The translations under genes and the position numbers were made by a program. Under the pieces are notes generated by a model. It saw only the letters and a list, made by a program, of their open reading frames with translations, was not told the origin of the DNA and searched no databases. This document shows positions 41,503 through 50,523 of a stretch of 64,000 nucleotides of DNA, in pieces; the stretch's first letter is position 1, and every line of letters starts with the position of its first letter. Origin of the DNA: Chitinophagaceae bacterium (GTDB lineage Bacteria; Bacteroidota; Bacteroidia; Chitinophagales; Chitinophagaceae); contig JADBXP010000009.1 in assembly GCA_020403455.1 (NCBI GenBank), positions 1 to 64,000 of the forward strand, given 5' to 3'.

Positions 41503-41562
41503 GTCTTTAAATAGATACCTAGGGCAGTTATTCCGTTGCCTCGGGGCTGAACTGCCCAAGAC
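41503..41562. ncRNA. Candidate structured RNA in the 41319-41622 gap
   Basis: In this 304-bp gap, GTCTT (41503-41507) can pair with AAGAC (41558-41562), enclosing perfect 8-bp arms GGGCAGTT (41522-41529) and AACTGCCC (41550-41557); an inner CCG/CGG may extend the stem. A second hairpin GGACCC/GGGCC lies upstream near 41445. The strand is not determined. It could be a small RNA, the leader of the metallopeptidase gene or a terminator for the leftward protease gene's neighbour. No other gene was seen in the gap. Confidence 0.35.
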
Positions 41563-41622
41563 TTTTAATCATCCCATCGGGGTTAAGTCAACATTTTTTA
41601 CATTTACGAAAAATTCATCTTT

Positions 41623-42471
41623 ATGCGCTGGTTAGGAAACAAAGAAAGTAGCAATGTAGAAGACAGAAGAGGGGGCGGAGGCGGAGGTATGGCTGTAGGT
41701 GGTGGTATCGGTGGTCTCGTTATTCTGGTGATTTATTTGCTGATGGGTGGCGACCCTGCACAAATTACCAACCAGTTACAACAAGGTGCCCCTGTTAGCA
41801 CTCAACGACAGTCCAGCCCGGAAGAAGAGCGATTGGCAAAATTTACTACTGTTGTCTTGGGTCTGACCGAAGAAGTCTGGGATTCGATTTACCGCGCCGA
41901 TAACAGTACTTACGAACAACCGAAACTGGTGATGTTTTCCGGACAAACACAATCAGAAGGGTGTGGCGCTGCCAGTGCCGCTATGGGCCCTTTTTATTGT
42001 CCCGCGGAAAGGAAGGTTTACATTGATTTGTCTTTCTTCAATGATCTGACCCATCAGTTCAAGGCTCCCGGCGAATTTGCCATGGCTTATGTGATTGCGC
42101 ATGAAGTGGGTCATCATATACAAACACTCAATGGCACTTCGCAGAAAGTACACAGCGCCCGCAGAAGACTTAGTGAGAAAGAGTACAATAAACTTTCAGT
42201 AAAACTGGAGTTGCAAGCAGACTTCCTGGCAGGTGTATGGGCTTATCACGCCAATAAATTGCGCAACATTCTTGAACCCGGTGATCTGGAATCGGCGCTT
42301 GCCGCGGCCAATGCCATTGGTGATGACCGCCTGCAACAACAAAGTAAGGGATATGTGGTTCCGGATGCCTTCACACATGGCAGTTCTGAACAACGCATGT
42401 ACTGGTTCAAAAAGGGATTTACCACCGGTGATCTCAGCCAGGGCAACACATTTGCCGGCATCGAAGAATAA
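41623..42471 (+). CDS. Neutral zinc metallopeptidase family protein (YpfJ-like)
   Basis: A 282-residue protein of the zinc metallopeptidase family typified by KPN_02809 and YpfJ. A Gly-rich segment (18-30) precedes a single transmembrane helix (VILVIYLLMG, about 32-43). The catalytic-type HEVGHH is at 160-165. The flanking pattern (YCPAERKVYIDLSFF, later LELQADFLAGVWA with a putative third ligand) is conserved. Physiological substrate is unknown. It is a single gene, between the large protease gene and the galactosidase-like gene. Confidence 0.92.
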   Translation: MRWLGNKESSNVEDRRGGGGGGMAVGGGIGGLVILVIYLLMGGDPAQITNQLQQGAPVSTQRQSSPEEERLAKFTTVVLGLTEEVWDSIYRADNSTYEQPKLVMFSGQTQSEGCGAASAAMGPFYCPAERKVYIDLSFFNDLTHQFKAPGEFAMAYVIAHEVGHHIQTLNGTSQKVHSARRRLSEKEYNKLSVKLELQADFLAGVWAYHANKLRNILEPGDLESALAAANAIGDDRLQQQSKGYVVPDAFTHGSSEQRMYWFKKGFTTGDLSQGNTFAGIEE

Positions 42472-42512
42472 ATCGAGCGGCACAGTTAACTCCGGAGAGC
42501 TGCTGCTGTCGG

Positions 42513-44648
42513 CTATTCAATCACATACCAGGCATATCCGCCTGCGGGTAAAGTAAATGTAAAGGGTACCGTGTAATCTCTTCTTAGCCGGTATTGACTG
42601 CCGGCATTTTCTTCTTTTCTGATATTGACCACGGTGGTTTTTCCGGTATAGTACAATGGAAGAGAAATGGTTCTGGTGATGGGCTGATTGGTGGGATTGA
42701 ATAACATCATCAACCCCTTTTGAGGCAATGCAGGATCAACATGTAGCCAGCCATCCCAGTCTCGACCATCGGCTCTTCTCAACTGAATGATATCTGCATT
42801 CAAAATTGATCGATACTTTTTGTACCAGGAAATTACAGCGGCTACCATGCGACGTGTCGAATCGGTATCATATAAGCGCGGCCCCCGGTAACAAGCCTGA
42901 ACGCCGGCACCATAATATTGCATCATCAGTTGACGATAGGCAGACAGGTGCTCTTCCAATGGTTCCAATACGGCCTCGGGCCCGCCGCCCTGGTAACGCG
43001 TCAGAGGAACAAAGCCCCAGCCCATAGAAGGGGTTTTTTCAATTGTTCCGTCGTGTATGTTCTGGCGATTCAATATAATTTGCTGCTCTCGCGGCAGAGA
43101 AAAATTTACCTCTCTGTAGCCAATGGCGATTTTGTGTGTGCCATCCAGAAAATACCAATCCGGTGCATTGATATATACTCCTCGCTCATTGAGCCATCGA
43201 TACAACTCCTTCTGAATCTCCATCTGCTTCCATTGAGAATCAAACCAATCTTTATGTCCGGGATGTTGCCAAGAGGCACAGCGATCACCTGGATAAGGAC
43301 CATCATTCTCCCAAATGTCAAATCCGGTTTGCTCAAAGAAATACTTGATCTTATCCCGATAGGCAAGTCCCCACTTGCTTCCGAAGCAGGGTGCATTTCC
43401 AAAAAAGGCACCACCGGGTTTTCCTGTAGCAGAATCAATCACGTCGTCTGCATCACTGATGCGCCGACTACTGAACAAAGAGTAACCACCCAATAGAATT
43501 TTTCTTTGGTGGGCATACGCTGATAATTTTTTCCAGCGCAAAATATTTTGCGCGGAAGTGTCTTCCATATTCAGGTGACTTCCAAAGCTCAGTATGACCG
43601 CTTCATATCCGGTTGCCACACATTGGTCAATGGCACTGATCACTTCTTCATCGCGCTGACTGATGAGGTGCATAAAAATCGGATTGCGTGTTGTCCAGGG
43701 TGCAATCTTGCGGTACATTTTTCTGATCATCAGTCCGCGTCGCTGCCTGTCATAGGTATCTATCAGCAATTCCCAGCTGTGTACTGATTCAAAATGATCG
43801 CCTTGTTTCAATTCGATGCCGGGTGCATGCTCAGGATACACTTCTAATAAACAAGGGGTCTGAAAATTATAGTTGACCTGTGAAGTGTAGGAAGGATCAG
43901 TTTTCCAATGGGTAGTCTGGTCGCTGATGTCATAGCGCATGGCATTGTTGAAGGCATAGTTGGTTTCTATATAAAGTCCGTGCTGTTTCTTCATCTCCTC
44001 CGGCCTTCCTATCACAGCACTTTCCTCTTCTACCAAACCCAATACTTCATGTACCACGCGGTTCAAGATTAATTTCTTTTGTCCTTTGTATTCTATCGTT
44101 ACCCATTTTTCCAACAAAGGCATTCCCTGATAGATATTATAATGAACTGTTACCTCCAGGGCTTTCAAGTCAGGTATGCGGGAAGAAAACTTCAACTGCA
44201 CTTCTTTTCCCTCCGGCACAGGATAAGAGCTGCGACTTTGGATGCGAGAACGTATCGGGCCAATACTCCAATTGGTAAAATGAAAATCGCTGTCCGAACT
44301 TGTCCTCCTTCCGCCAACCGATTCATTCCAATATGCTTTCTCTTGTTGTCCCTTAACACCCCCCACCTGATAAATGGTTCCGTCAATGATCAATCGGGCT
44401 TCCGGCTCTGCGCTTCTAATGAGTTGCTGTCCGGTAGTGAGGTTCAAAAAATCAATACAAGATAAATTGGGTCGAAGCAGAAAAGACCGACGCAACAATC
44501 CGTTAGAGAAAACCAGTTGACCCCCAGCGGTATCTATGCGAACAGGTTGTTTAAATGGCTGCACCAACCAATCTTTCGCCGGCAGCACCTGTGCTCCCGC
44601 AAATAATGCAGTACAGCAAAGAAGGATAAGCAGGAGACGATGAAGCAT
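42513..44648 (-). CDS. Alpha-galactosidase-like glycoside hydrolase, secreted
   Basis: A 711-residue exported protein with a signal peptide (LLLILLCCTALFAGAQ). The N-terminal 250 residues look beta-rich; a central TIM-barrel region (about 300-600) contains YEAVILSFGSHLNMED, KWGLAYRDKIKYFFEQTGFDIWENDGPYPGD and similar, with Asp residues that could be catalytic. The C-terminus is a beta-sandwich-like domain (MMLFNPTNQPITRTISLPL). It resembles unassigned alpha-galactosidase-like Bacteroidota proteins, but I cannot name a GH family. There is no adjacent SusC/SusD pair or sugar transporter, so its substrate is not implied by context. Confidence 0.65.
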   Translation of the reverse strand: MLHRLLLILLCCTALFAGAQVLPAKDWLVQPFKQPVRIDTAGGQLVFSNGLLRRSFLLRPNLSCIDFLNLTTGQQLIRSAEPEARLIIDGTIYQVGGVKGQQEKAYWNESVGGRRTSSDSDFHFTNWSIGPIRSRIQSRSSYPVPEGKEVQLKFSSRIPDLKALEVTVHYNIYQGMPLLEKWVTIEYKGQKKLILNRVVHEVLGLVEEESAVIGRPEEMKKQHGLYIETNYAFNNAMRYDISDQTTHWKTDPSYTSQVNYNFQTPCLLEVYPEHAPGIELKQGDHFESVHSWELLIDTYDRQRRGLMIRKMYRKIAPWTTRNPIFMHLISQRDEEVISAIDQCVATGYEAVILSFGSHLNMEDTSAQNILRWKKLSAYAHQRKILLGGYSLFSSRRISDADDVIDSATGKPGGAFFGNAPCFGSKWGLAYRDKIKYFFEQTGFDIWENDGPYPGDRCASWQHPGHKDWFDSQWKQMEIQKELYRWLNERGVYINAPDWYFLDGTHKIAIGYREVNFSLPREQQIILNRQNIHDGTIEKTPSMGWGFVPLTRYQGGGPEAVLEPLEEHLSAYRQLMMQYYGAGVQACYRGPRLYDTDSTRRMVAAVISWYKKYRSILNADIIQLRRADGRDWDGWLHVDPALPQKGLMMLFNPTNQPITRTISLPLYYTGKTTVVNIRKEENAGSQYRLRRDYTVPFTFTLPAGGYAWYVIE

Positions 44649-44731
44649 ACGCAAACATCCATCAGTTAATAAAAAAGAAAAATTCAAATAGAAGAGTAAG
44701 TTACGATAATGCCTGAAGAAAAATACTTCAC

Positions 44732-45136
44732 TCAGCTTGGTTTTGTTGTTGATATGCGCCGCTGAAGCTGCTGCAGAATCAACTGCACTGCATTTTCAAC
44801 TTGTTGTAGCGTAGGCAATTCTTTGCCGGTATAAATAAAAAATAAAACCATTGTTTGGCCCTGATTCGTAAGCATTTTCAGTAATTCGTACTTGTTGTGG
44901 CGGTATGCCTCGCGCAGCAACCTTTTGATGCGATTTCTGTCAGTTGCTTTTTTAAATTGGCGGGAGCTGGCCCCAACACCGGCCTGCAATGGAACGGGCA
45001 AGGGGGCAGGATCGATCAGAAAATGACAGGTCAGGAGTGGCACATGAGCCGACTTTCCCTGAGCAAACAATTGCTGGATGAGTTTGCGGCTCTTCAGTTT
45101 TTCTGCTGTCGGGAAAGTAAATTGTCTGTCCGTCAT
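44732..45136 (-). CDS. rnpA: Ribonuclease P protein component
   Basis: A 134-residue basic protein, the protein subunit of RNase P that trims the 5' ends of pre-tRNAs together with the catalytic RNA. The family signature is in ATDRNRIKRLLREAYRHNK (about 62-80), with FPTAEKLKSRKLIQQLF at the N-terminus. It lies just downstream of rpmH in the conserved rpmH-rnpA order. A hairpin with a U-run directly precedes its start codon. Confidence 0.93.
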   Translation of the reverse strand: MTDRQFTFPTAEKLKSRKLIQQLFAQGKSAHVPLLTCHFLIDPAPLPVPLQAGVGASSRQFKKATDRNRIKRLLREAYRHNKYELLKMLTNQGQTMVLFFIYTGKELPTLQQVENAVQLILQQLQRRISTTKPS

Positions 45137-45171
45137 GAAAATAAAAAATGCCTCACAAAAATAGGAGGCAT
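45137..45171 (-). terminator. Hairpin and U-run between rpmH and rnpA (attenuator-like)
   Basis: On the minus strand, ATGCCTC (45171-45165) pairs with GAGGCAT (45154-45148), followed by TTTTTATTTTC running up to the rnpA ATG at 45136. It has the form of an intrinsic terminator. It could lower rnpA expression relative to rpmH. Confidence 0.6.
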
Positions 45172-45206
45172 CTTGCTTTTATAATAAGATAGGTCGCGTT
45201 CCGAAC

Positions 45207-45362
45207 TTATTTCAGTCCCTTCTCGCTAGACACGGTCAGTTTTTTCCGGCCCTTTGCTCTGCGGCTGGATAATACTTTTCTGCCATTGGCAGTGGCCATG
45301 CGTTGGCGGAAACCATGCACTGTTTTGCGGCGACGCTTATGTGGTTGGAAAGTCCTTTTCAT
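45207..45362 (-). CDS. rpmH: Large ribosomal subunit protein bL34
   Basis: A 51-residue, highly basic protein, read directly from the minus strand: it starts [19 protein letters not shown] and continues [11 protein letters not shown], the near-invariant bL34 sequence. It binds 23S rRNA in the 50S subunit. It lies 70 bp upstream of rnpA in the conserved order. A promoter with good -33 and -7 elements lies 77 bp upstream. The start ATG is at 45362; the TAA stop is at 45209-45207. Confidence 0.95.
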   Translation of the reverse strand: MKRTFQPHKRRRKTVHGFRQRMATANGRKVLSSRRAKGRKKLTVSSEKGLK

Positions 45363-45438
45363 TGGTTTGTTTTTTCAGCCTCGAAATTTGGTTTCATTTC
45401 ATGCCTGCAGTCACCATACTGCTGCTTGTGAAAGGACG

Positions 45439-45469
45439 GCAAAGGTAGGGGAAAACCAGCTTTTCAGCA
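45439..45469 (-). promoter_or_regulatory. Strong candidate promoter for rpmH-rnpA
   Basis: On the minus strand, TTG (45469-45467) is followed after 20 bp by TACCTTTG (45446-45439), matching the Bacteroidota -33/-7 pattern exactly. It would give an rpmH leader of about 73 nt. It lies in the 147-bp gap between rpmH and murI. Confidence 0.6.
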
Positions 45470-45509
45470 AGTGTAAAGGCCATTTTATCCATTTTTATGG
45501 GTAGGCCTG

Positions 45510-46334
45510 CTATAATTCCGTGTGTGCGGCTTGTACAGGGTCTCCAAAAAAGCGGGTAGCCTGCCGCTCAAAATCAGCCGGATCGTCCGTAGTAAAAAAT
45601 TGTCTGGTGGAGGTGCGGCTGCAATGCAGGGCCAATTCTGTGTGCCTTTCCAGGTAGTTGCGCAAACTTCGGGCAACAATATCACCCTGAGTAACGACTT
45701 GAACCTCAGGAGGAAGGTATTGGCGGATTTTGTCTATTAGCAAAGGATAATGGGTACAGGCAAGCAGTAGGGTGTCGATATCACCGGACTGGCTCAGGAG
45801 ATGCCGAAGGTGCTGTTGCACAAAATAATCGGCTCCCGGCTTATCATACTCTCCGTTTTCGATCAAGGGCACCCACATGGGACATGCCTCCTGATAAACC
45901 CTGCAGCCGGGATAAAAATGATTGATCTCAATGGGATAGCTGTTGCTGTTCACGGTTCCGCTGGTACCCAATATCCCTACCGCCCCTGTTCGAGTCATCG
46001 TTCCAATGATCTCTGTGGTAGGACGTATCACCCCAAGAACTCTTTTTGTAGGATGGATGCCGGGTAAATCGCGCTGCTGAATGGTGCGCAACGCTTTAGC
46101 AGAAGCGGTATTGCAGGCAAGCACCACAAGGTGGCAACCTCTTTCAAAAAACCATTTCACTGCTTCCAGGGTGTACTGATGAACGGTTTCAAATGATCGG
46201 GGACCATAAGGGGCCCGGGCATTATCGCCGAGGTAAAGAAAATCCTGCTCCGGCAATTCTTTGACTAGTGACCGTAAAATGGTGAGTCCACCATATCCGC
46301 TGTCGAATACTCCTATAGGGCCCGGTTGATTCAT
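45510..46334 (-). CDS. murI: Glutamate racemase
   Basis: A 274-residue cofactor-independent racemase that makes D-glutamate for peptidoglycan. The catalytic cysteine motifs are LACNTASA (Cys74) and LLACTHYPLL (near 188), and the N-terminal GVFDSGYGGLTILRSL is conserved. It closes the leftward porG-uppS-bamA-ompH block and is separated from ompH by a hairpin terminator. Its D-glutamate product is the likely substrate of the DgcN/DgcA-like pair at 31.7-33.8 kb, though the two loci are far apart. Confidence 0.93.
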   Translation of the reverse strand: MNQPGPIGVFDSGYGGLTILRSLVKELPEQDFLYLGDNARAPYGPRSFETVHQYTLEAVKWFFERGCHLVVLACNTASAKALRTIQQRDLPGIHPTKRVLGVIRPTTEIIGTMTRTGAVGILGTSGTVNSNSYPIEINHFYPGCRVYQEACPMWVPLIENGEYDKPGADYFVQQHLRHLLSQSGDIDTLLLACTHYPLLIDKIRQYLPPEVQVVTQGDIVARSLRNYLERHTELALHCSRTSTRQFFTTDDPADFERQATRFFGDPVQAAHTEL

Positions 46335-46347
46335 GGCTTAAAATTAA

Positions 46348-46372
46348 GAACCCCTTCATAAAGAAGGGGCTC
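46348..46372 (-). terminator. Hairpin between ompH and murI
   Basis: GAACCCCTTC (46348-46357) and GAAGGGGCTC (46363-46372) pair across a 5-nt loop, with one wobble position. On the minus strand it is followed by TTAATTTTAA, only a weak U-tract, so it may be a terminator or a processing site between the second ompH and murI. Confidence 0.5.
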
Positions 46373-46401
46373 ATAATTAACTATTTTCAAAAAGTTCTGT
46401 G

Positions 46402-47034
46402 TTAGGACTTTGGTTTCGGAGCAGCAGCGGGTGCTTTAGGGGCAGCGGGTGCAGCATAGGGCAAACCTGTTCCGCCGGCAGCTTTCCAGGCATCTTCTGC
46501 TTCCTTCGGCAATGGCAACTTCAATTTGATGGCAACGCGAATCGCCAGGTTATCGAGCAACGGAGGATTCACATAAGGCGAGAGGGCATCATTTTTCAAT
46601 ACCAGCGTGTACTTCTGCTCAGCAATTACTTCATTGAGGGCAGTTAATATTTTCACCCGAAACGGCTGTAACAGTTGCTCCTGCTTCTGACCAACTGCTT
46701 CTTGTGAATACTGTTGCCAGTATAAAAGCTTCTGGCGGCTTTTGTTGAGGTCTGCCAAAGCCATTTCACGTGCCTTAGGGGCCAATTTAGCTGAATCTTT
46801 TTTGAAAGTACTATCCTGGCGCATGAAATCCTTGTACGTATAATCGTACTCATCTTTCAATGAATCCTGCTGAAAAGACTCGATCTCCTGGGAAACTTTG
46901 TCAATACCGGGCATCAGTCCCAACACCAATTGCTCGTCAAAATAGCCGATCTTAACCGACTGTTGTGCCTCGGCCGTATTGGCTGAAAAGAGGGCGGCAG
47001 CAACCACCAGACACAAAGTAAAAAACTGCTTCAT
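46402..47034 (-). CDS. OmpH/Skp family periplasmic chaperone (second copy)
   Basis: A 210-residue exported protein with a signal peptide ending at TAEAQQ (near 22). The central part is a coiled-coil-rich helical domain (about 55-130) with many Lys, Asp and Gln, as in Skp. It ends with a Pro/Ala-rich tail (APAAPKAPAAAPKPKS). Skp chaperones hold unfolded outer-membrane proteins in the periplasm. I start at 47034 because the signal peptide begins there. It follows another ompH gene by 33 bp and precedes murI. Confidence 0.85.
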   Translation of the reverse strand: MKQFFTLCLVVAAALFSANTAEAQQSVKIGYFDEQLVLGLMPGIDKVSQEIESFQQDSLKDEYDYTYKDFMRQDSTFKKDSAKLAPKAREMALADLNKSRQKLLYWQQYSQEAVGQKQEQLLQPFRVKILTALNEVIAEQKYTLVLKNDALSPYVNPPLLDNLAIRVAIKLKLPLPKEAEDAWKAAGGTGLPYAAPAAPKAPAAAPKPKS

Positions 47035-47067
47035 TTTTAATTGATTGATTATGAAAAATTTATACAA

Positions 47068-47580
47068 TTATTTGATTCCCAGCTCTTTCAAAACCTCATC
47101 GCTTTTGTCTAGCTTGGGGTCGGCAAATATAATGGTTATTCCTTCACTTTTATCGAGAATGAAATCATAAGATTTGGCGATCGCCAGTTTCTGCACAGCG
47201 TTATAAAGCTTGTCCTGTATAGGTTTCACCAATCGCTGGCGCTCTTTGAAGAGATCTCCTTCGTAACCAAAACGCTTTTTTTGAAGTTCCCGAAGTTCTT
47301 TTTCGCGTACGAATAATTCGTCTTCTCTTTTCTTCTTCAGTTCTTCTGTAAGCATGAATTGCTCTGCCTCAAAATTCTTATACATCTTATCCAGAATACC
47401 CTGCTTATCATCAATTTCCTTCTGCCACTGTTCGCCTATTAACTGAAGGCGCTTGTCGGCCTCCTTGTATTCAGGAATTTTATTCAGGATGTACTTGGTG
47501 TCAATAACAGCATAACGTTGTGCCTGAGAAGTCAGTGCGAAAGCACCCATCAGCAAAAAAAGCAGCCATGTTTTTTTCAT
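47068..47580 (-). CDS. OmpH/Skp family periplasmic chaperone (first copy)
   Basis: A 170-residue exported protein with a signal peptide (LLFLLMGAFALTSQAQ, to about 20). The mature part begins RYAVIDTKYILNKIPEYKEADKRL, typical of OmpH, followed by a long charged coiled coil (about 50-125). It should be a periplasmic chaperone delivering outer-membrane proteins to the BamA encoded directly upstream. The start at 47580 is chosen because the upstream in-frame extension overlaps the bamA gene. Confidence 0.9.
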   Translation of the reverse strand: MKKTWLLFLLMGAFALTSQAQRYAVIDTKYILNKIPEYKEADKRLQLIGEQWQKEIDDKQGILDKMYKNFEAEQFMLTEELKKKREDELFVREKELRELQKKRFGYEGDLFKERQRLVKPIQDKLYNAVQKLAIAKSYDFILDKSEGITIIFADPKLDKSDEVLKELGIK

Positions 47581-47641
47581 AAACTTTTTTTTAAGTGTGT
47601 AGTAACCGGGCGGTTGAACTGCAGATGACAGAAAATTACTT

Positions 47642-50380
47642 TTATTCCGGCTCAAATCCAAGCATGAATGTAAACCGGGCTGCATCCTTCAGGGCACCCC
47701 CCGGTCTTATCCTATCCAATCCTATGCCATAATCGAATCCGAGCAAACCAAACATGGGCAAGAAGAAACGCATACCCAGACCTGCTGATCTTCTCAAGCG
47801 GAAAGGATTGTATTCTTTCATGGAGTACCAACCATTGGCGGCCTCGAAGAAACCAAGCACAAAAATAGTGCTGCTCGGATTGAGGCTCAATGGGTAACGC
47901 ATCTCCATGGTGTACTTGTTGAAGATCGTAAAGTATTGTGAAGCGAATTGTCTGTCGGGGTTGATCGTTGGGTCTGAATTGTCGTAAACCGGATAACCAC
48001 GGTGAGCAATGATATCGAAGCCCAACAAGGCAAACTGATTACTCAAGCCGGCATCTCCCACCTGGAATCGCTCAAAGGGTGAGGCCGGATTATTGTAACT
48101 ATATCTTCCTAAGAAACCGAATTTAGCAGCCAGGCGCATAACCAGTTGCTTGTTCCGCTCTTCTCCATGCGGGCGACCGAAGGGTATGAACCATTCTCCG
48201 TTGAAACGCCATTTGTGGTACTCGATCCACTGATACGGCTGATCCTTGTTGATGTTCTTATTGAACAATGAATAGGGAGGAGTAAGTGCCAGACTCAACA
48301 TGAAATTAGAACCGGAGCGGGGGAAGGTAGGGAAGTCAACCGAAGACCGCTGCAAGGCAATACGCAGGTTGAGGTTATTTACAATACCATTGTCAAACCC
48401 GGGCAGATTGGTAGGATCAATGGCATAGTTCTTTAATTTATACCGTGTATAGTTCAATCCGGTTGATAGAGAGAAGTAGTCATCCGGCCATTTCAGCTGC
48501 CTTGATAAGCTTGCCGTTGCGCCTGTTGTGGAGAGATAGCGTTGATCGGCAATGTTTTGATTGAATACGCCTGTCACCGGGTCGAAGGTCTGGCCGAAAC
48601 GTGTATTGTACACGCTGAATGTAAGCGCATTTCTTTTCTTACCTCCGAGCCAGGGTTCAGTGAAGGAGAAGTTATAGCTTCTGAAAGCTTTACCATTGCT
48701 CTGTAGACGCAAGCTTAACTTTTGTCCGTCTCCCATGGGCAATGGATCCCAGGCTGTCTTCTTCCAGATATTTCTCAAAGAGAAGTTGTTGAAAGATACC
48801 CCCAGGGTTCCGGTAAGTCCGATAAAACCACCCCAACCCGCACTCAATTCCAGCTGGTCGCTGGATTTTTCCACTACACCATAATTTATGTCAACCGTAC
48901 CATCATCGGGATTCGGTACCGGTTCAATCTTAATTTTTTCCTGATCGAAATAATTCAATTGTGCAATCTCGCGCTGTGAACGAACCAGGTCAGTACGACG
49001 GAACTTTTCACCGGGTACAGTTCTTAATTCGCGCCGAATTACATACTCCTTGGTGCGGTCGTTACCAGTAATCCGTATGTTCTTAATGGTCGCCTGTGGT
49101 CCTTCAATGATTCTTAATTCAAAGTCGATCGTATCATTGTAAACCGCAGTCTCTATAGGTTCTACACGGAAAAAAAGATAGCCATCATCCTGATAAAGAC
49201 CACTGATATCGCCCGACTCCGGACCACCGCCTCTGCCGAGTTTTTTATTCAGGATTTCCATGTTGTAGATGTCACCTCTGCGAATTCCAAGCACAGAAGT
49301 CAGCAAGGAGTCATTGTACTTGGTGTTCCCGCGCCAGGAAATATCTCCGAAATAATATTTTCTTCCTTCATTCAGTTTAACATCGATGTTGATATTACCT
49401 CTGCTGGTAGAATAAACCGTATCCTGCTCAATAACTGCATCGCGGAATCCTAAGGAGTTATAATAATCGAGTATCTTGGATTTGTCATCGAAGAACTTAT
49501 TCTGATCAAATTTTGCCGAGCTTAGTTTGATTCGAACATAGGGGTCGAGAACTTTCTTTGTCTTGGAAAAAGAGAGAAATCCTCGTTCCTTCAGGTAATC
49601 TTCGAACTTATAATTCTTGGGCACAACGATTTGTCCTTTGTCCTGCGTCGGGAACAGGGTCAGCCTGGATTTTTCCTTGGTATCCTTTAGTTGTTTTTTC
49701 AATTTAGCGTCATCAATGGTATTGCCACCAAAATTGATGCTGTTGATTTTTACTTTGGGGCCTTTGTCAATCACAAAATCAAGTGCCAGCGTGTTCTCCA
49801 TCACGCTATCTCTTCTCTCCACAATTCTAACCCTGGTATCTCTGTAGCCCTTGTCGCCATAAAACTTCCTGATGGCTTCCACCGCAGAAATTTTCATGTC
49901 CTCAGTCACTACTCGATTGGGTACCAGACCTGTTTTCCCTGAAAGATCTTCCGTTTCACCTTTTCGGACGCCCTTGAAGAAGAAGCGGGAGAGGCGGGGT
50001 CTCTCTGTTACGGCGATTTCAATATCAATGTTTTTCCCTTCCAGCCGGGTGATGAATATTTCAACATTGCTGAAATACTTCTGTGCCCAGAGCTTGTTGA
50101 TGGCCTTGGAAAAATTGTCGCCGCCAGGAATGGTCACCTCGTCCCCGGGATTGATATTGGCGATGGAAATCAGGAGGTTCTCATCAAAAAAACGGTTGCC
50201 CAAAACCTTGACGTTAGCGACTTTATATCGCTTGGGGTTCTTCTGGTTAAAGATATTGAGCAGGTCAGCATTGATATTGGTAATGGACGTGTCTTTCCCG
50301 GTAGTTTCCTGACTCTGAACGGATAAACTGCCCAGGATGGCTACAATCACCAGCAAAAAAATTCGAAGAGGTCTGGGCAT
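47642..50380 (-). CDS. bamA: Outer membrane protein assembly factor BamA
   Basis: A 912-residue Omp85-family protein that inserts beta-barrel proteins into the outer membrane. After a signal peptide (RIFLLVIVAILGSLSVQSQ), POTRA-type repeats fill about residues 40-475 (e.g. KVLGNRFFDENLLISI, ITGNDRTKEYVIRRELRTVPGE), and the C-terminal beta-barrel ends in RFTFMLGFEPE. I start at MPRPLRIFL (50380). It is flanked by uppS and two ompH genes, the conserved Bacteroidota arrangement. Confidence 0.95.
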   Translation of the reverse strand: MPRPLRIFLLVIVAILGSLSVQSQETTGKDTSITNINADLLNIFNQKNPKRYKVANVKVLGNRFFDENLLISIANINPGDEVTIPGGDNFSKAINKLWAQKYFSNVEIFITRLEGKNIDIEIAVTERPRLSRFFFKGVRKGETEDLSGKTGLVPNRVVTEDMKISAVEAIRKFYGDKGYRDTRVRIVERRDSVMENTLALDFVIDKGPKVKINSINFGGNTIDDAKLKKQLKDTKEKSRLTLFPTQDKGQIVVPKNYKFEDYLKERGFLSFSKTKKVLDPYVRIKLSSAKFDQNKFFDDKSKILDYYNSLGFRDAVIEQDTVYSTSRGNINIDVKLNEGRKYYFGDISWRGNTKYNDSLLTSVLGIRRGDIYNMEILNKKLGRGGGPESGDISGLYQDDGYLFFRVEPIETAVYNDTIDFELRIIEGPQATIKNIRITGNDRTKEYVIRRELRTVPGEKFRRTDLVRSQREIAQLNYFDQEKIKIEPVPNPDDGTVDINYGVVEKSSDQLELSAGWGGFIGLTGTLGVSFNNFSLRNIWKKTAWDPLPMGDGQKLSLRLQSNGKAFRSYNFSFTEPWLGGKKRNALTFSVYNTRFGQTFDPVTGVFNQNIADQRYLSTTGATASLSRQLKWPDDYFSLSTGLNYTRYKLKNYAIDPTNLPGFDNGIVNNLNLRIALQRSSVDFPTFPRSGSNFMLSLALTPPYSLFNKNINKDQPYQWIEYHKWRFNGEWFIPFGRPHGEERNKQLVMRLAAKFGFLGRYSYNNPASPFERFQVGDAGLSNQFALLGFDIIAHRGYPVYDNSDPTINPDRQFASQYFTIFNKYTMEMRYPLSLNPSSTIFVLGFFEAANGWYSMKEYNPFRLRRSAGLGMRFFLPMFGLLGFDYGIGLDRIRPGGALKDAARFTFMLGFEPE

Positions 50381-50493
50381 CAAAACATTTTTTTCCTGTG
50401 ACAGGATATATCCCGGCACAATAGACTACAGTTAGTTGATAGAATTAGGCGGAGCAAGATAACGGGAATAATGAAAAGTCTTTGTTAAAACGC

Positions 50494-50516
50494 CCCCGAT
50501 AACCGCAGTTATGGGG
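50494..50516 (-). terminator. Hairpin between uppS and bamA
   Basis: The minus strand reads CCCCATAAC, a TGCG loop, then GTTAT-C-GGGG: a 9-bp stem with one bulge. It is followed by GGCGTTTTAAC, a weak U-tract. It may be a partial terminator between uppS and bamA, or a stable structure that adjusts their relative expression. Confidence 0.35.
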
Positions 50517-50523
50517 TTAAAAA

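Noticed and set aside
47581..47685. Longer ompH start overlapping bamA
   Set aside because: The signal peptide begins at 47580; the upstream codons are the end of bamA in another frame.
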